Positions 16,795 to 26,300 of a stretch of 50,973 nt of DNA are shown piece by piece. Origin of the DNA: Leptolyngbyaceae cyanobacterium RM1_1_2 (GTDB lineage Bacteria; Cyanobacteriota; Cyanobacteriia; Phormidesmidales; Phormidesmidaceae); contig JAAUQI010000035.1 of assembly GCA_012032345.1 (NCBI GenBank), positions 1 through 50,973 on the forward strand. The letters are read 5' to 3'. Numbering within the stretch: the stretch's first letter is position 1; each line of letters starts with the position of its first letter. The notes beneath the pieces were generated by a model. The model was given only the letters and a program-made list of their open reading frames with translations. It was not told the origin of the DNA and ran no database searches. The translations under genes and the position numbers were made by a program.

Positions 16795-17214
16795 ATGTAT
16801 AAAGTGTTGTCTGCTGCGCTCTTGACCTCAGCGCTGTTGCTGACTCAGATCGCTCAAGCCGCGATCGCCCAAAACTGCACTACAAACTGCCGCTCTGATC
16901 AGATTCAGTTTCCGGTGGGGGAGCCAATTAAAGTGCAGGTGATCAACCGGGCACCCGCCCTTGTGGAAATTGAGCAGGTGGTCAAAATTTCTCCCTTCCC
17001 GCTGCGGCCTACCGAATCAGTCGATCTAAATTTTAGAGACGGCACTATTAACAACATCTCTGTCGTGTTTTGGAACAGTGTCGATCAGCCTCTGCGCACG
17101 TCGCTTTCACGGCCAGAGCGTAACACTTTGCGTATTGAAATCTTTCCCTTTCCTTTTGAACCCAGCGATCGCGCTGTCTATATACTCAACGACGGCAGAG
17201 TTGTGATTTATTGA
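16795..17214 (+). CDS. Secreted hypothetical protein, 139 aa
   Basis: Residues 1-25 form a signal peptide (MYKVL, a hydrophobic core, ending AAIAQN). The mature protein starts with a short Cys pair (NCTTNC) and is otherwise beta-rich, with a pattern of V/I strands: IKVQVINRAPALVEIEQ, FRDGTINNISVVFW, and YILNDGRVVIY at the very end. I do not recognise a family. GGAGG lies seven bases before ATG 16795, which supports the start. It stands alone on the plus strand just before recJ (18-bp gap to the longest recJ frame) and may share its transcript. Confidence 0.75.
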   Translation: MYKVLSAALLTSALLLTQIAQAAIAQNCTTNCRSDQIQFPVGEPIKVQVINRAPALVEIEQVVKISPFPLRPTESVDLNFRDGTINNISVVFWNSVDQPLRTSLSRPERNTLRIEIFPFPFEPSDRAVYILNDGRVVIY

Positions 17215-17232
17215 GATCTGCTGGCTTCTCGA

Positions 17233-20097
17233 TTGCGGCAATTCGACCTATCATATAGTTCAACCGTTCTAATCAACAAAATTAACCCAAAATTAACCTT
17301 GGATCTGTCTGCGGAGGAAACTGAAAATAGAGCTGTAGCCGGGGTGCAAAATTCAGCGGCATCCGTCCCTGCTGCTGCACTAGGCCCCCAAACACCTCAG
17401 GCAACTCAGATCCCTCAGCAGCGCTGGCAGGTGTTTGAGAGTCAGCCAGCCGCAGTGCAGTCTGTAGTGCGGGCAACGGCACTTTCTCCCCTGCTGGCCC
17501 AGGTTTTGGTCAATCGCGCCATCGAAACGCCTGAAGCTGCCGCAGAATTCCTCAATCCAGAGCTGCAGAGCCTGCCCGACCCGATCGAAGAGTTTGCCGA
17601 TCTGCCCCTTAGCCTGGAGCTGCTGGTGACGGCAATTGAGCAGCGGCAGAAAATTGCCATTTGCGGCGACTATGACGCCGATGGTATGACCAGTACGGCT
17701 TTGCTAATCAGGGCGCTAAGGTATCTAGGCGCTAATGCCGACTATGCAATTCCCAGCCGGATGCAAGAGGGCTACGGCATTAACACCCGCATTGTGGAAG
17801 ATTTTCACGCTGAAGGGGTCAGTCTGATTCTGACCGTAGATAACGGTATTGCTGCTCACGCCCCGATTGCTCGGGCACGGGAGCTAGGCATGGCTGTGAT
17901 CATTACCGACCACCACGACCTGCCGCTAGAGCTACCCTGCGCCAGCGCCATTCTCAATCCCAAACTGCTGCCTGAAACCTCCCCTTACTGGGGCATAGCA
18001 GGGGTGGGGGTAGCCTACATTTTGGCGATTTGTCTGGCTCAGTGCCTGGGCAAAAATCAGGATCTCACCGTCCCGCTGCTAGAGCTGTTTACGCTGGGAA
18101 CCATTGCCGATTTAGCTCCGCTAACCGGGGTCAATCGTCGCTGGGTGCGGCGGGGGCTAAAGCTGCTGCCGCGATCGCGGATTCCGGGCATTCAGGCTCT
18201 GATTCAGGTGGCAGGACTGGGGGAGCAAAAAGCGGGGCTAAAGCCGGAAGCGATTGGCTTTCGCCTGGGGCCACGTATCAATGCGGTGGGGCGAATTGCC
18301 GATCCGCAGATTGTAATTGATCTGCTGACAACTGAAGATGTAGGCATAGCCCTGCAGCGGGCCATGCAGTGTGAAGAAGCCAACCAGCTGCGGCAGCGCC
18401 TCTGTGAGCTAATTGAACAGCAGGCGATCGCGTGGTGTGAAACCCAGCAGGCCGAAGGTAAGCTCAACTTGCTAGCCGAGCGGGTGCTGGTGGTGGTGCA
18501 GCCCGAGTGGCACCACGGCGTTATTGGCATTGTCGCGTCGCGCCTAGTCGAGCGCTACGGCGTCCCCGTGTTTATCGGTACCTATGAAGACGCCGAGCAA
18601 AAAGAAATTCGCGGCTCAGCCCGAGGTATTCCAGAATTTAACGTCTTTACAGCCTTGCAAAGCTGCCACGATTTGATGCACAAATACGGGGGTCACAAAG
18701 CGGCTGGCGGCTTCTCCTTCCCCACCAAAAATCTGCGCCAGGTTAAATCACGCCTCAGCAACTTTGCCTGCCAGCAACTTGCCGTCGAACATCTGAAGCC
18801 GCTGGTGATAGTAGACGTGCAGGCCAATTTAGCCCAAATCACCCTCGATCTCTATCAGCAAATCGATCGGCTCCATCCCTGCGGCATTCAAAACCCCGAC
18901 CCAGTCTTTTGGACGCCCAACGTGCGGCTGCTAGAGCAAAAAACGGTCGGTCGCAATCAGGCTCACCTCAAGCTCATAGTCGGGCAGGAAGCCCACGGCG
19001 GCGGCTCTCTAGCCGCAACTATCAAGGCGATCGCTTGGCGCTGGGGCAGCTATCTGCCGCTGCCGAATCGTCTCGACATTGCCTACAAGCTCAAAATTAA
19101 CGAGTGGAAAGGCGATCGCAGTGTCGAACTTGAGCTTGTTGGCGTTCGTCTCTCCCACCCGCAAAAACTGCCTGTTCCTGCCGTCCCGCCCCGCCAAATC
19201 CTAGAAACCCCAGAAACCCCACCAGAAATCCCGTCGCCTCGGCCCCTACCTGCCGACTCTCAGCCGTCTCCCTCACCGCTCTCCCACACGACCGCTGAGT
19301 TCTACTACAGCAAGCGCCGCTATACCAGCCGAATTGTTACCTTCGGGCGATCGCGCGAACTCACTATTCACAATCCTGACGGCCACCTGCTGAGCGTACA
19401 GCTCCCTGAGCGTCAGGGCTTTTTGAGTGCCCCCGGTCAGCCCCCGCAGCCCGTCGATCTCTCAGAGGCCCATTACTTCAATCTACTTCGCGCCGGACTC
19501 AGCGCCCTAGAGGTTAGGCAAAAGACACGGCTCCTGCTGGAAAAAGACGAGCTGCTGACGGACAAAAATAGCCAAATCGAAACCCTGACTCGCCAGGTGG
19601 CCCTGCTAGAAGAAAAAATCAGCCAGCTCTCAGCCGAGCAGCTAGCGCAGTTTCAGTCATTGCAGAGTGAACTGCAGCAGCAAGAAGCCGCTACCCACGA
19701 CCAAGAGGCTCATATTGCCAAGCTACAGTCGCAGCTGAGCCAGGGAGCCGCCCAGATTGACCCCACAGCGCTGCGGCAGGAAGTCCGCTGCGCTGTGGGG
19801 GATGCCGTTTGGTTTTGCCTACAGCCTAAAAGCCAAAAAGATCTCTATGCCGCCTACAAGCATCAGGCGCTGCTGCAGGCAGAAGGGGAAAACGCTAGCC
19901 AGCTAGACTATTCTGAAGCGGGACTGCGGCTGAGCTTTGCTGTGGAGCGAGAGGTAATCCGGCCTTTTTTTGTTGCTCTGTATGAGTTCTTACTCACCGA
20001 GGGTGGCCCAGAGATTGGCAGTTTGCAGCTCAGGCCCCAGAAAAAATACACTCTGGGAATGCTGCCCTCCCTACTGGCCAATCGGTGCGATCGCTGA
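17233..20097 (+). CDS. recJ: Single-stranded-DNA-specific exonuclease RecJ, with cyanobacterial C-terminal extension
   Basis: RecJ degrades single-stranded DNA 5' to 3' in recombination and repair. DHH-family motifs are present: CGDYDADGMTSTALL (about residues 142-156), TVDNGI, DHHDLP (about 231-236), GTIADLAPL, and the DHHA1 region with HGVIGIVASRL and KYGGHKAAGGFSF. The OB-like domain follows (to about 640). After a Pro-rich linker comes a long extension with a coiled coil (about 760-835) and a helical domain. The start is uncertain: the frame opens with TTG 17233, and the family core begins only near residue 62. GTG 17344, preceded by GGAGG at 17313, is an alternative. The frame ends at 20097, but its domain seems to continue in the next frame. 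Confidence 0.93.
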   Translation: MRQFDLSYSSTVLINKINPKLTLDLSAEETENRAVAGVQNSAASVPAAALGPQTPQATQIPQQRWQVFESQPAAVQSVVRATALSPLLAQVLVNRAIETPEAAAEFLNPELQSLPDPIEEFADLPLSLELLVTAIEQRQKIAICGDYDADGMTSTALLIRALRYLGANADYAIPSRMQEGYGINTRIVEDFHAEGVSLILTVDNGIAAHAPIARARELGMAVIITDHHDLPLELPCASAILNPKLLPETSPYWGIAGVGVAYILAICLAQCLGKNQDLTVPLLELFTLGTIADLAPLTGVNRRWVRRGLKLLPRSRIPGIQALIQVAGLGEQKAGLKPEAIGFRLGPRINAVGRIADPQIVIDLLTTEDVGIALQRAMQCEEANQLRQRLCELIEQQAIAWCETQQAEGKLNLLAERVLVVVQPEWHHGVIGIVASRLVERYGVPVFIGTYEDAEQKEIRGSARGIPEFNVFTALQSCHDLMHKYGGHKAAGGFSFPTKNLRQVKSRLSNFACQQLAVEHLKPLVIVDVQANLAQITLDLYQQIDRLHPCGIQNPDPVFWTPNVRLLEQKTVGRNQAHLKLIVGQEAHGGGSLAATIKAIAWRWGSYLPLPNRLDIAYKLKINEWKGDRSVELELVGVRLSHPQKLPVPAVPPRQILETPETPPEIPSPRPLPADSQPSPSPLSHTTAEFYYSKRRYTSRIVTFGRSRELTIHNPDGHLLSVQLPERQGFLSAPGQPPQPVDLSEAHYFNLLRAGLSALEVRQKTRLLLEKDELLTDKNSQIETLTRQVALLEEKISQLSAEQLAQFQSLQSELQQQEAATHDQEAHIAKLQSQLSQGAAQIDPTALRQEVRCAVGDAVWFCLQPKSQKDLYAAYKHQALLQAEGENASQLDYSEAGLRLSFAVEREVIRPFFVALYEFLLTEGGPEIGSLQLRPQKKYTLGMLPSLLANRCDR

Positions 20098-20414
20098 AAA
20101 ACTCTGCCCTCAACAGTGCGGCTCCGGTGCCAGAAGCAGCTCTCTACAGCGAAAGCGGCACTAGCAGCCCCGTAAGCGATGGCGATCGTGAGCGTCTACA
20201 GCAGTTTCTGAGCCAGTGGGAAAATCCGATGGCCAGGTGGCTGCACGATCAGCCCGGTGAAGCCGCAGCGCACATTGACCAGATTGCTAAGCTACGCAAT
20301 CTAGCCGCCCATGCAGATAGCTATCTATATCAGTGGCACTATGAGCTATTGCAAAGGCTAGTGCTAGGGCAGGCTAGCCAGACAGGTCTGCTGCAAATCA
20401 TCTACGGCTCTTGA
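20085..20414 (+). CDS. Probable continuation of the RecJ C-terminal helical domain (frame -1)
   Basis: This 109-aa frame begins at GTG 20085, inside the last codons of recJ. It lacks its own ribosome binding site. Its second half (QIAKLRNLAAHADSYLYQWHYELLQRL) has the RN-x-x-AH pattern of HEPN-like helical domains. It would complete the helical domain that the recJ frame leaves unfinished. Adding one base near 20085-20097 joins the two into one 1060-aa protein. It may thus be a frameshifted tail of recJ rather than a separate gene. Confidence 0.55.
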   Translation: MRSLKNSALNSAAPVPEAALYSESGTSSPVSDGDRERLQQFLSQWENPMARWLHDQPGEAAAHIDQIAKLRNLAAHADSYLYQWHYELLQRLVLGQASQTGLLQIIYGS

Positions 20415-20481
20415 ATAAATCAGTAGGCTGCTGCCGGAGAGAATAGCAAATGCGATCGCTTCAGTGCGACAAATAGCCACC

Positions 20482-20874
20482 TCAAGGAACATTGACCGTA
20501 AACTGGCCCGGACTCAAAATCGAAATCACACCGGCCCAGGTACACAAACAGGTCGATGTATTGTTCAAAGCCGGAAAGTTGTTGATAGGAACCAGTGGAG
20601 AACCGGGCAGCCACGGAGTCAAAGTGACAGGTACGCAGGGCATGGGGGTGAGTACGCCAAAAGCTGCTGTGGTCGCAGCGGCCACGGTTGGGTTCGCCAG
20701 CGACATACACAGGCCAAAGGGCAAAATATTAGCCATTGGCAAATGATCCATAACTGTAGCCGCGAAGGGTGCGCTCACCTGCACCGGCGGCCCTTTAGGA
20801 ATCACCTGCAAAACACTGGGCGCTGCCCCGAAGCTGCATTTTAGGGTTGCGCCTTGACAAACCAGTAGCGACAT
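20482..20874 (-). CDS. eCIS PAAR-like tip protein (DUF4280)
   Basis: A 130-aa DUF4280 protein. It begins MSLLVCQGATLKCSFGAAP, with alternating hydrophobic residues and Cys. The C-terminal half has the family block PMPCVPVTLTPWLPGSP and a final TCLCTWAGVISI. Members form a conical tip like PAAR proteins and sharpen the spike of contractile injection systems (Afp10/Pvc10 position). I chose ATG 20874 over the ATG at 20898 because the DUF4280 core starts here and AGGAGG precedes it. It follows the spike gene by 74 bp and is the last gene of the minus-strand eCIS operon. No toxin domain is fused to it. Confidence 0.9.
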   Translation of the reverse strand: MSLLVCQGATLKCSFGAAPSVLQVIPKGPPVQVSAPFAATVMDHLPMANILPFGLCMSLANPTVAAATTAAFGVLTPMPCVPVTLTPWLPGSPLVPINNFPALNNTSTCLCTWAGVISILSPGQFTVNVP

Positions 20875-20948
20875 CACCTTCCTCCTGTGCTGTGTCAAAT
20901 CCTACTAAAGGCTTTTATCTAAGCACGGGTTTACCGTACCCAAATGCC

Positions 20949-22808
20949 TTAATTCAGCTTCACTGGCAAACCTTTGACGACCAGCGGCCCAGTTGCTTCT
21001 ACATTGACATTAAGACCTTTGACCGAGGCGCTAGCCGTTGCCTGCATATTGGTCATCGCGCCCTTGATTTCGATGCCTGTCTGGCTTAGCTCAATGGTCG
21101 AGCTGCCGACCTTAAGCGTGATTTTGACCGGGGCTGAGATTTCAATTGTGCCGGTAGACGAGACCGTAATTTTGCTGGCAGCGTCATTCAGAATAACTTC
21201 GTGACCGCCTTTGCTTTTGATCTTGATCTGCCGATCGCTGTCGTTAAAATAAGCCTGGTGCCCGCCTGCTGTTTCAAGGTGAACGCCTGCCTTGCTGCTG
21301 CCTTTGTCTTCTTCAATAAACTGGAGCTGATGGCCGGTGCGAGTGGTCAAAGTCCGCAGCCGGACTTTGCCGCCCTGGATGGTATCATCTGCCTTCTCAC
21401 TGGGCTTGTCTTCGCCGTTCCAGACGCCCCCAATCACATAGGGACGGTGGATATCGCCGTTTTCAAAAGCGACCAGCACTTCATCATTGATTTCAGGCAG
21501 GCAGTCAAAGCCGCGCCCAGGGCCAGCCCCGGCCCCCACAACTCGCGCCCAATAGCTGGCATGTTCTTCAGTCAGCGTTGGGAACTTAACTCTCACCCGG
21601 CCCCAGCTTTGCGGATCTTTGTTGTCAGTAACGATGCCTACTAAAGGGCCTTGCTGCGGAGCGCTGCCAGCCCCAGACAGCAGGGTAAAGAGATCGCCTC
21701 CCCGCAGCCCCCGAACGCTAAATTCAGTCAGGTACACTCTCTCTTGATAGGTGTGACGGGCTTCAGTCACGTAATACTCACCGCTGTATTTGCCCATACC
21801 AGAGAGTTTGACCGTCTTACCAGGACAAATAGCTGGATTACCCTCTGCTTCGGCATCGGCGTGGACAAATTCGCTGGCTAATTCATCACAGATGGCCTGA
21901 GCTAGCAAATCTGCCTGCCTAGACTCACTCACAGGCTGATTGACTAAAACCATCTTGGGAGTGGGGGGCTTGCCCTGAAATGAGGTGCTGGTTTTGCTAC
22001 CGTTACCGTACTGGTTCTGGGTTAAAGCCTGACCTTTGCTCTTGGTCGAGACAATGGGCTGTTTGCTTGAATAGTTCCAGCCGCGTACCTCAACTTCGTT
22101 GACCTGCTCAGCACTGGTGACGCGGACGCAAAAACTGTGTAGATTTCGTAACCACTGCAAATCAACGGTAGCGTCTGATTTAGGTTTGCGAAAGTTGAGC
22201 TTACCTGTCTGCACAAACAGCTCAAATCCGTTGCGGGTAGCAAGCTGTTGCATAAACTCCATATTGGTCTGGTTGTGCTGAAAGGTATAGCCGTTAGAGC
22301 CGTTGACATCCCCGTAGCCAAAGGGGCCTTGTGACTGGTCGATGCTTCCGGTAGAAATGCCCACTTCTCCGGTAATTTTCTTGACAATATCAGTGTCTGT
22401 CATATTCTGGAACGAGCGGTTGTAGCGGCCCCGGTGCAGGCGGTGAGAAACATCGTAGCCGCGCACGATTACGGGTGCCTGAGAGCCGGAGGTGAAGTGA
22501 CTTTCGATTGCCGTAATTTCGCCTTCCAAAACCCAGTCTTCTTCGGCTTTTTCAAATTCCCTGGACTCTGTGGTGCTAGAAGTAAAGCCAATCTTAACCG
22601 ACTTACCAATTTGAAAAAGCCCTTCGTACTCCCAGGGATCGCTTTCGCTCTGTCCGGCAAAATAGGGATTGTTAATCACCAGGGTAAACATGCCGGGCAG
22701 ATGTAGGCTTTGCTCTATACCTACCTGCAGCAAATTTTCGTTCAGGGATTGAGGGGCCGCCTGACCGTCAACTTCGATTTTAACTTCAGGAATATAGGTG
22801 ACAGGCAT
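20949..22808 (-). CDS. eCIS VgrG-like spike/hub protein (Afp8/Pvc8-like)
   Basis: A 619-aa baseplate hub and spike. Residues 1-360 are the gpD-like hub, with YFAGQSESDPWEYEG and a typical late-control fold. Residues 370-470 form the gp5 OB-fold domain (GIVTDNKDPQSWGRVRVKFP, then EVLVAFENGDIHRPYVIGG). The rest is a beta-helix needle with repeats such as KIKSKGGHEVILND. The length matches spikes of Afp/PVC-type systems. It sits at the centre of the baseplate, under the tube, and carries the PAAR-like tip encoded next. The gene follows the tube/hub adaptor by 18 bp in the minus-strand operon. No C-terminal effector extension is present. Confidence 0.93.
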   Translation of the reverse strand: MPVTYIPEVKIEVDGQAAPQSLNENLLQVGIEQSLHLPGMFTLVINNPYFAGQSESDPWEYEGLFQIGKSVKIGFTSSTTESREFEKAEEDWVLEGEITAIESHFTSGSQAPVIVRGYDVSHRLHRGRYNRSFQNMTDTDIVKKITGEVGISTGSIDQSQGPFGYGDVNGSNGYTFQHNQTNMEFMQQLATRNGFELFVQTGKLNFRKPKSDATVDLQWLRNLHSFCVRVTSAEQVNEVEVRGWNYSSKQPIVSTKSKGQALTQNQYGNGSKTSTSFQGKPPTPKMVLVNQPVSESRQADLLAQAICDELASEFVHADAEAEGNPAICPGKTVKLSGMGKYSGEYYVTEARHTYQERVYLTEFSVRGLRGGDLFTLLSGAGSAPQQGPLVGIVTDNKDPQSWGRVRVKFPTLTEEHASYWARVVGAGAGPGRGFDCLPEINDEVLVAFENGDIHRPYVIGGVWNGEDKPSEKADDTIQGGKVRLRTLTTRTGHQLQFIEEDKGSSKAGVHLETAGGHQAYFNDSDRQIKIKSKGGHEVILNDAASKITVSSTGTIEISAPVKITLKVGSSTIELSQTGIEIKGAMTNMQATASASVKGLNVNVEATGPLVVKGLPVKLN

Positions 22809-22826
22809 AGTGATTTCCTCATAAAA

Positions 22827-23351
22827 CTAAGTCAAAAATGTAGCGCGCCCTGCCCCCTGCCGCTGGCCTGAACTGGGGCTGGGCGTCCCTTGGCCAGGAG
22901 TCGGGGTAGGAGAATCTACCTGTTCTAACGAAAGATCTACTGTCGCCCGCACAGGAGTGCCATCGGGCATAAAGAGAGAAAGCTTAAAGCTCAGATCCTT
23001 GATAAAACAGCGCAGATAGTTTTGATCTCCCCAGGTAAACAGATAGAGGGGGGGACGCTTGTTTTGACCTTCACCGCCTTCAGAGAACTCAACGGCTTTG
23101 GTAAATTTTTTCAGCACGTCCAGCACGTTTGTGCCCTTTTCATAGGTATCGAGAATGATATTGCTGATTTTTAAGGAGTAGGGATTGGGATGCTTAAAGC
23201 TGGTTTTGTTTTCTCCGCGCTCGGTGCGTGAACCGGCAGATTGTTCAAGGCTAATACTGCGGCTAAAGTCTAGCTGATTGGGGTTAAACATAAATTCAAT
23301 GTCTTCGCCCCCATCAACGGCGATTAGTTTTGCTTTAGAGAGCGTTGTCAT
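22827..23351 (-). CDS. eCIS tube/hub adaptor (CIS tube protein, Afp7-like, no LysM)
   Basis: A 174-aa protein of the contractile injection system tube/hub adaptor family. It starts MTTLSKAKLIAVDGGEDIEFMFNPNQL; the EFMFNPNQLDFSRS block is diagnostic, with SLKISNIILDTYE and PPLYLFTWGDQN following. It links the inner tube to the spike. Many family members end in a LysM domain; here the last 35 residues are a Pro/Ser/Gly-rich tail instead, and the core ends VDLSLEQVDSP. It sits between the large Pro-rich protein gene (34-bp gap) and the spike gene. The start ATG has a GGAGG box upstream. Confidence 0.9.
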   Translation of the reverse strand: MTTLSKAKLIAVDGGEDIEFMFNPNQLDFSRSISLEQSAGSRTERGENKTSFKHPNPYSLKISNIILDTYEKGTNVLDVLKKFTKAVEFSEGGEGQNKRPPLYLFTWGDQNYLRCFIKDLSFKLSLFMPDGTPVRATVDLSLEQVDSPTPTPGQGTPSPSSGQRQGAGRATFLT

Positions 23352-23385
23352 TGACTAAGAACCTCCTACTTGTTAATAAATACGG

Positions 23386-26300
23386 CTAAAACCGTCCCGA
23401 ATAATTATTGCCGCGCCGTTCTCGCTCTAGCGCAAGGCGCTGCCTGAGCCGAAAGTAAACAGCCTGGGCTAGCTTCTCGATATTAGCGGCTGATGTAGCC
23501 GCAGACTGGTTGCCTTCTGCAGCAGAGGCAGGCTCGCTGGTGACGGGTGTTGCTGGCGGCTCTGTAAAAGCCTGTAGTCTTTGAGCTGAGACGTGAGTGA
23601 CAGGAGCAGACATAATGCCTTGGGCCTGGAGGTGGCGATCGCCCTCAAAAGGCTGCAGGTCTCGGTAGGCGTTCTCAGGTTTGACTGGGCTGGCGATCGC
23701 AGGTTCAGGCTGAACTGCTGTTGCTGCAGGGCGACTGATCTGCATTAGTTCGGCAATGCTGCCCCAGTCGCCAGGAATATCAGCCGTCTCTGGCATAGCC
23801 TCACCCGTAGCAGATGTACCTTCTATTTGGGTCTGTAGCATCAGGGCTGAACTGCCTGGGGAAACTGGAGTCGCTGATTTGGCGGCAAACAAAGGCTTAT
23901 ATCCGGTGAGGCTAGACGATAGGGCCGGTACTTTTCGCTGCAGTAAAGACTTGGACGTAGGTAAAGGCTCAGACGTAGCCTGTCGCTGGGGCGGGGGGCT
24001 GAGCAGGTTGGAGATAGGCTGCAGCACTTGGGGTAGCTGGGGCCAGCCTGTCTGGGCAGCTGCTGAGTTTGGGGCTGGGACGACGCGACCAGACTCAGCT
24101 TTAGTCTGAATAGGGGCTACTTGAGGGGATGCTGTAACGGTTGCTGCTGGAACCGTTGAGTCTGAAAGTTCGGTAGCTCTGTTTTGGAGTTCCGCCAAAC
24201 TCTGAGGCGCAGCAGTGGGGGGCTGCAACAACGATAAATCTGCTGTCTCGGATGTTGTCTCGGATACTGACTGAGCCTGCAGATTGATTGCCTCTGGGAT
24301 ATGATTTGGGCCAGGTTCTGGGGCATTTGATCTGGTCTCAGGTGCCTCAGGTGCTGACTGAGCCTGTGAGTTGACAATCTCTAAGTTGTTGGATACGGTC
24401 TCAGTCAAGGCTTCATTGTTGGCAACTGCCTTTCCTAAAGGCTCTGGTTCTATCGAGCGATCGCGGTCATCGGGTGCCCGAGTCGAGGCGTTCGCTGTCA
24501 ATTTTGTTTGTAGGGTAGGCGACTGGGCTGGCTCTGGTGGCGCAACGGATAGGTTACTGGACGGGCTGATCCCGGCAGGCGACGCAGACGCTTCTACAGC
24601 AGCAGTTTCTGGATTGCTAGTTTCCGATTCGGTCATTTCAGCCAAAGAGTCAGGCGGCTTTGCTGCCGGATTTACCGCCTCTGTCAGGTCTGGTGTGGAT
24701 AAATCTGCAGGCGATCGCTGTAGGCTGCTGCCGGAAACATTGGGCGGCGTAGATTCTGCTGGGCCAGTTGCTTGAGCAGAGGTGGTAGGCGATGCAGCAG
24801 GCGGCTCAGTCGGAGCAATTCTGCGGGGGGTAGCGCTGGGGCCAGCCTTGGCTCTGCCGGAGCGATCTGCTGCTGCTCGCTCTGTGACGGTAGGCTGCGT
24901 TAGATCAAAGCTGGTGAGAGTGACAGGCGATCGCTGAATTTCGGCAGGCGATTCAGGCTCTGGTAGCGGGGCTGCTGTCTGTTGACGCGCAGCCGGAGTT
25001 GATACCGCAGGCTCAGTCTGTGAAGCTGGTGGGGTTAGGACTGATGACGCGGGGACGCTGTTGGCCTCGGCGTTGGGCAAATTCTCAGTGCCAGAAATGC
25101 TGGGTTCAAACGTCGTTGCAGCGATTGCACCGTCAGGACTGGCTGGAGCCATGAATATTTCTGCTGCGTCCTTGTCGGTGGCTGTTGTAGTTGACCGCTG
25201 AGGCTGAACAATATTTGCAGCCGATGGGCCGGGTAGATCTGTCAGTGGGCGAACGGTTTCAAGGATTGTATCTGGGGCGATCGCATCAGATACAGGCTCA
25301 GATCCAGATTCAGGCTCAAATTCAAGCCCAGGTGAAACCTCAGACAGCGGCGCTGCTGCTGAGGTGTCTAAAGTTAGATTTGTTGCAGACGCTGTTTCCT
25401 CTAGGGGTGGGGCAGATGCTGGAGCCGAATTTGCTGACAGTGCCTGTATTTCTGGTGCAGACTGACTGGAAGCTGCAGGGTGAACTAGCGGCGTTTGGCG
25501 ATCGCCTGCTGCAGGCTCTGCTGAAGGCATCACCAGCCAGCTAGCGGGTAGAGCGGTGGTTGGGGGCGGTAGGTTGACCGCAGAGGGGGAAGGCGGAGAT
25601 GCTACGGCGGCTGATTCAGAGGATTCTGGTTCAACCTCGGAGCGAACAGTCTCGTGGATTGGCTCAGCCCTGTTTTGGTCGGTATTCTCCACGGTGGCTG
25701 CAGGCTGGGCGATCTGGCGCTGCACGTCAGCCGTTCTTGGGGCTGTATCAGTGACCGGAGCTGTGAGCGACGCAGTTTCAGGCTGCGGGGGTTTAGAAGT
25801 TGGGGCTGTAGAAACTGCTGTTGTCTCCTCACTTTGCCGCCGTATGCTGACAGGCTCATCAGCGGAAGGCTGAGCTGAACTAGCGGCTGCCTAGGGCTGA
25901 CAAAACTATCAGGGTTTGCAGCCCTATCAGTGGCTATGGCACCAGACTCTCTCAGCTGAATGACTTCTTTTTTAGTAGAGGATGTAGGGGCTTCTAAAGC
26001 GAGCGATCGCTGGACAATTTTACCCACACCTTCCTGCTCGGGCGGGGCTGATTTGGTGCTGCCCTGAGCTGTTAGCCCATCGGCAGCGGCACTGATCCCC
26101 TCTAAAGCACCCAGGAAACTCTTTTCTGAGGCGATCGCCTGACCAAACGAGCCTGAGGCTGGGCTATTTGACTCGGTAATCGCTGTACCTGCCGTATTTG
26201 CTGGTAGGTGGGGCGGCGGCTCATGTGTTGATTGGCGCTGTAGCCAGCTATCTGTGCTGGGAGGCTGTGTTTCTCCAGAGGCCGGGGCAGCGATCGCTTC

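Noticed and set aside
20464-21881. Plus-strand open frames opposite the tip and spike genes
   Set aside because: The minus-strand proteins have firm family matches; these are shadows.
23756-25873. Several plus-strand open frames opposite the Pro-rich eCIS gene
   Set aside because: They arise because the GC-rich low-complexity Pro/Ala/Ser codons leave the other strand open. None has a start site or known domain.
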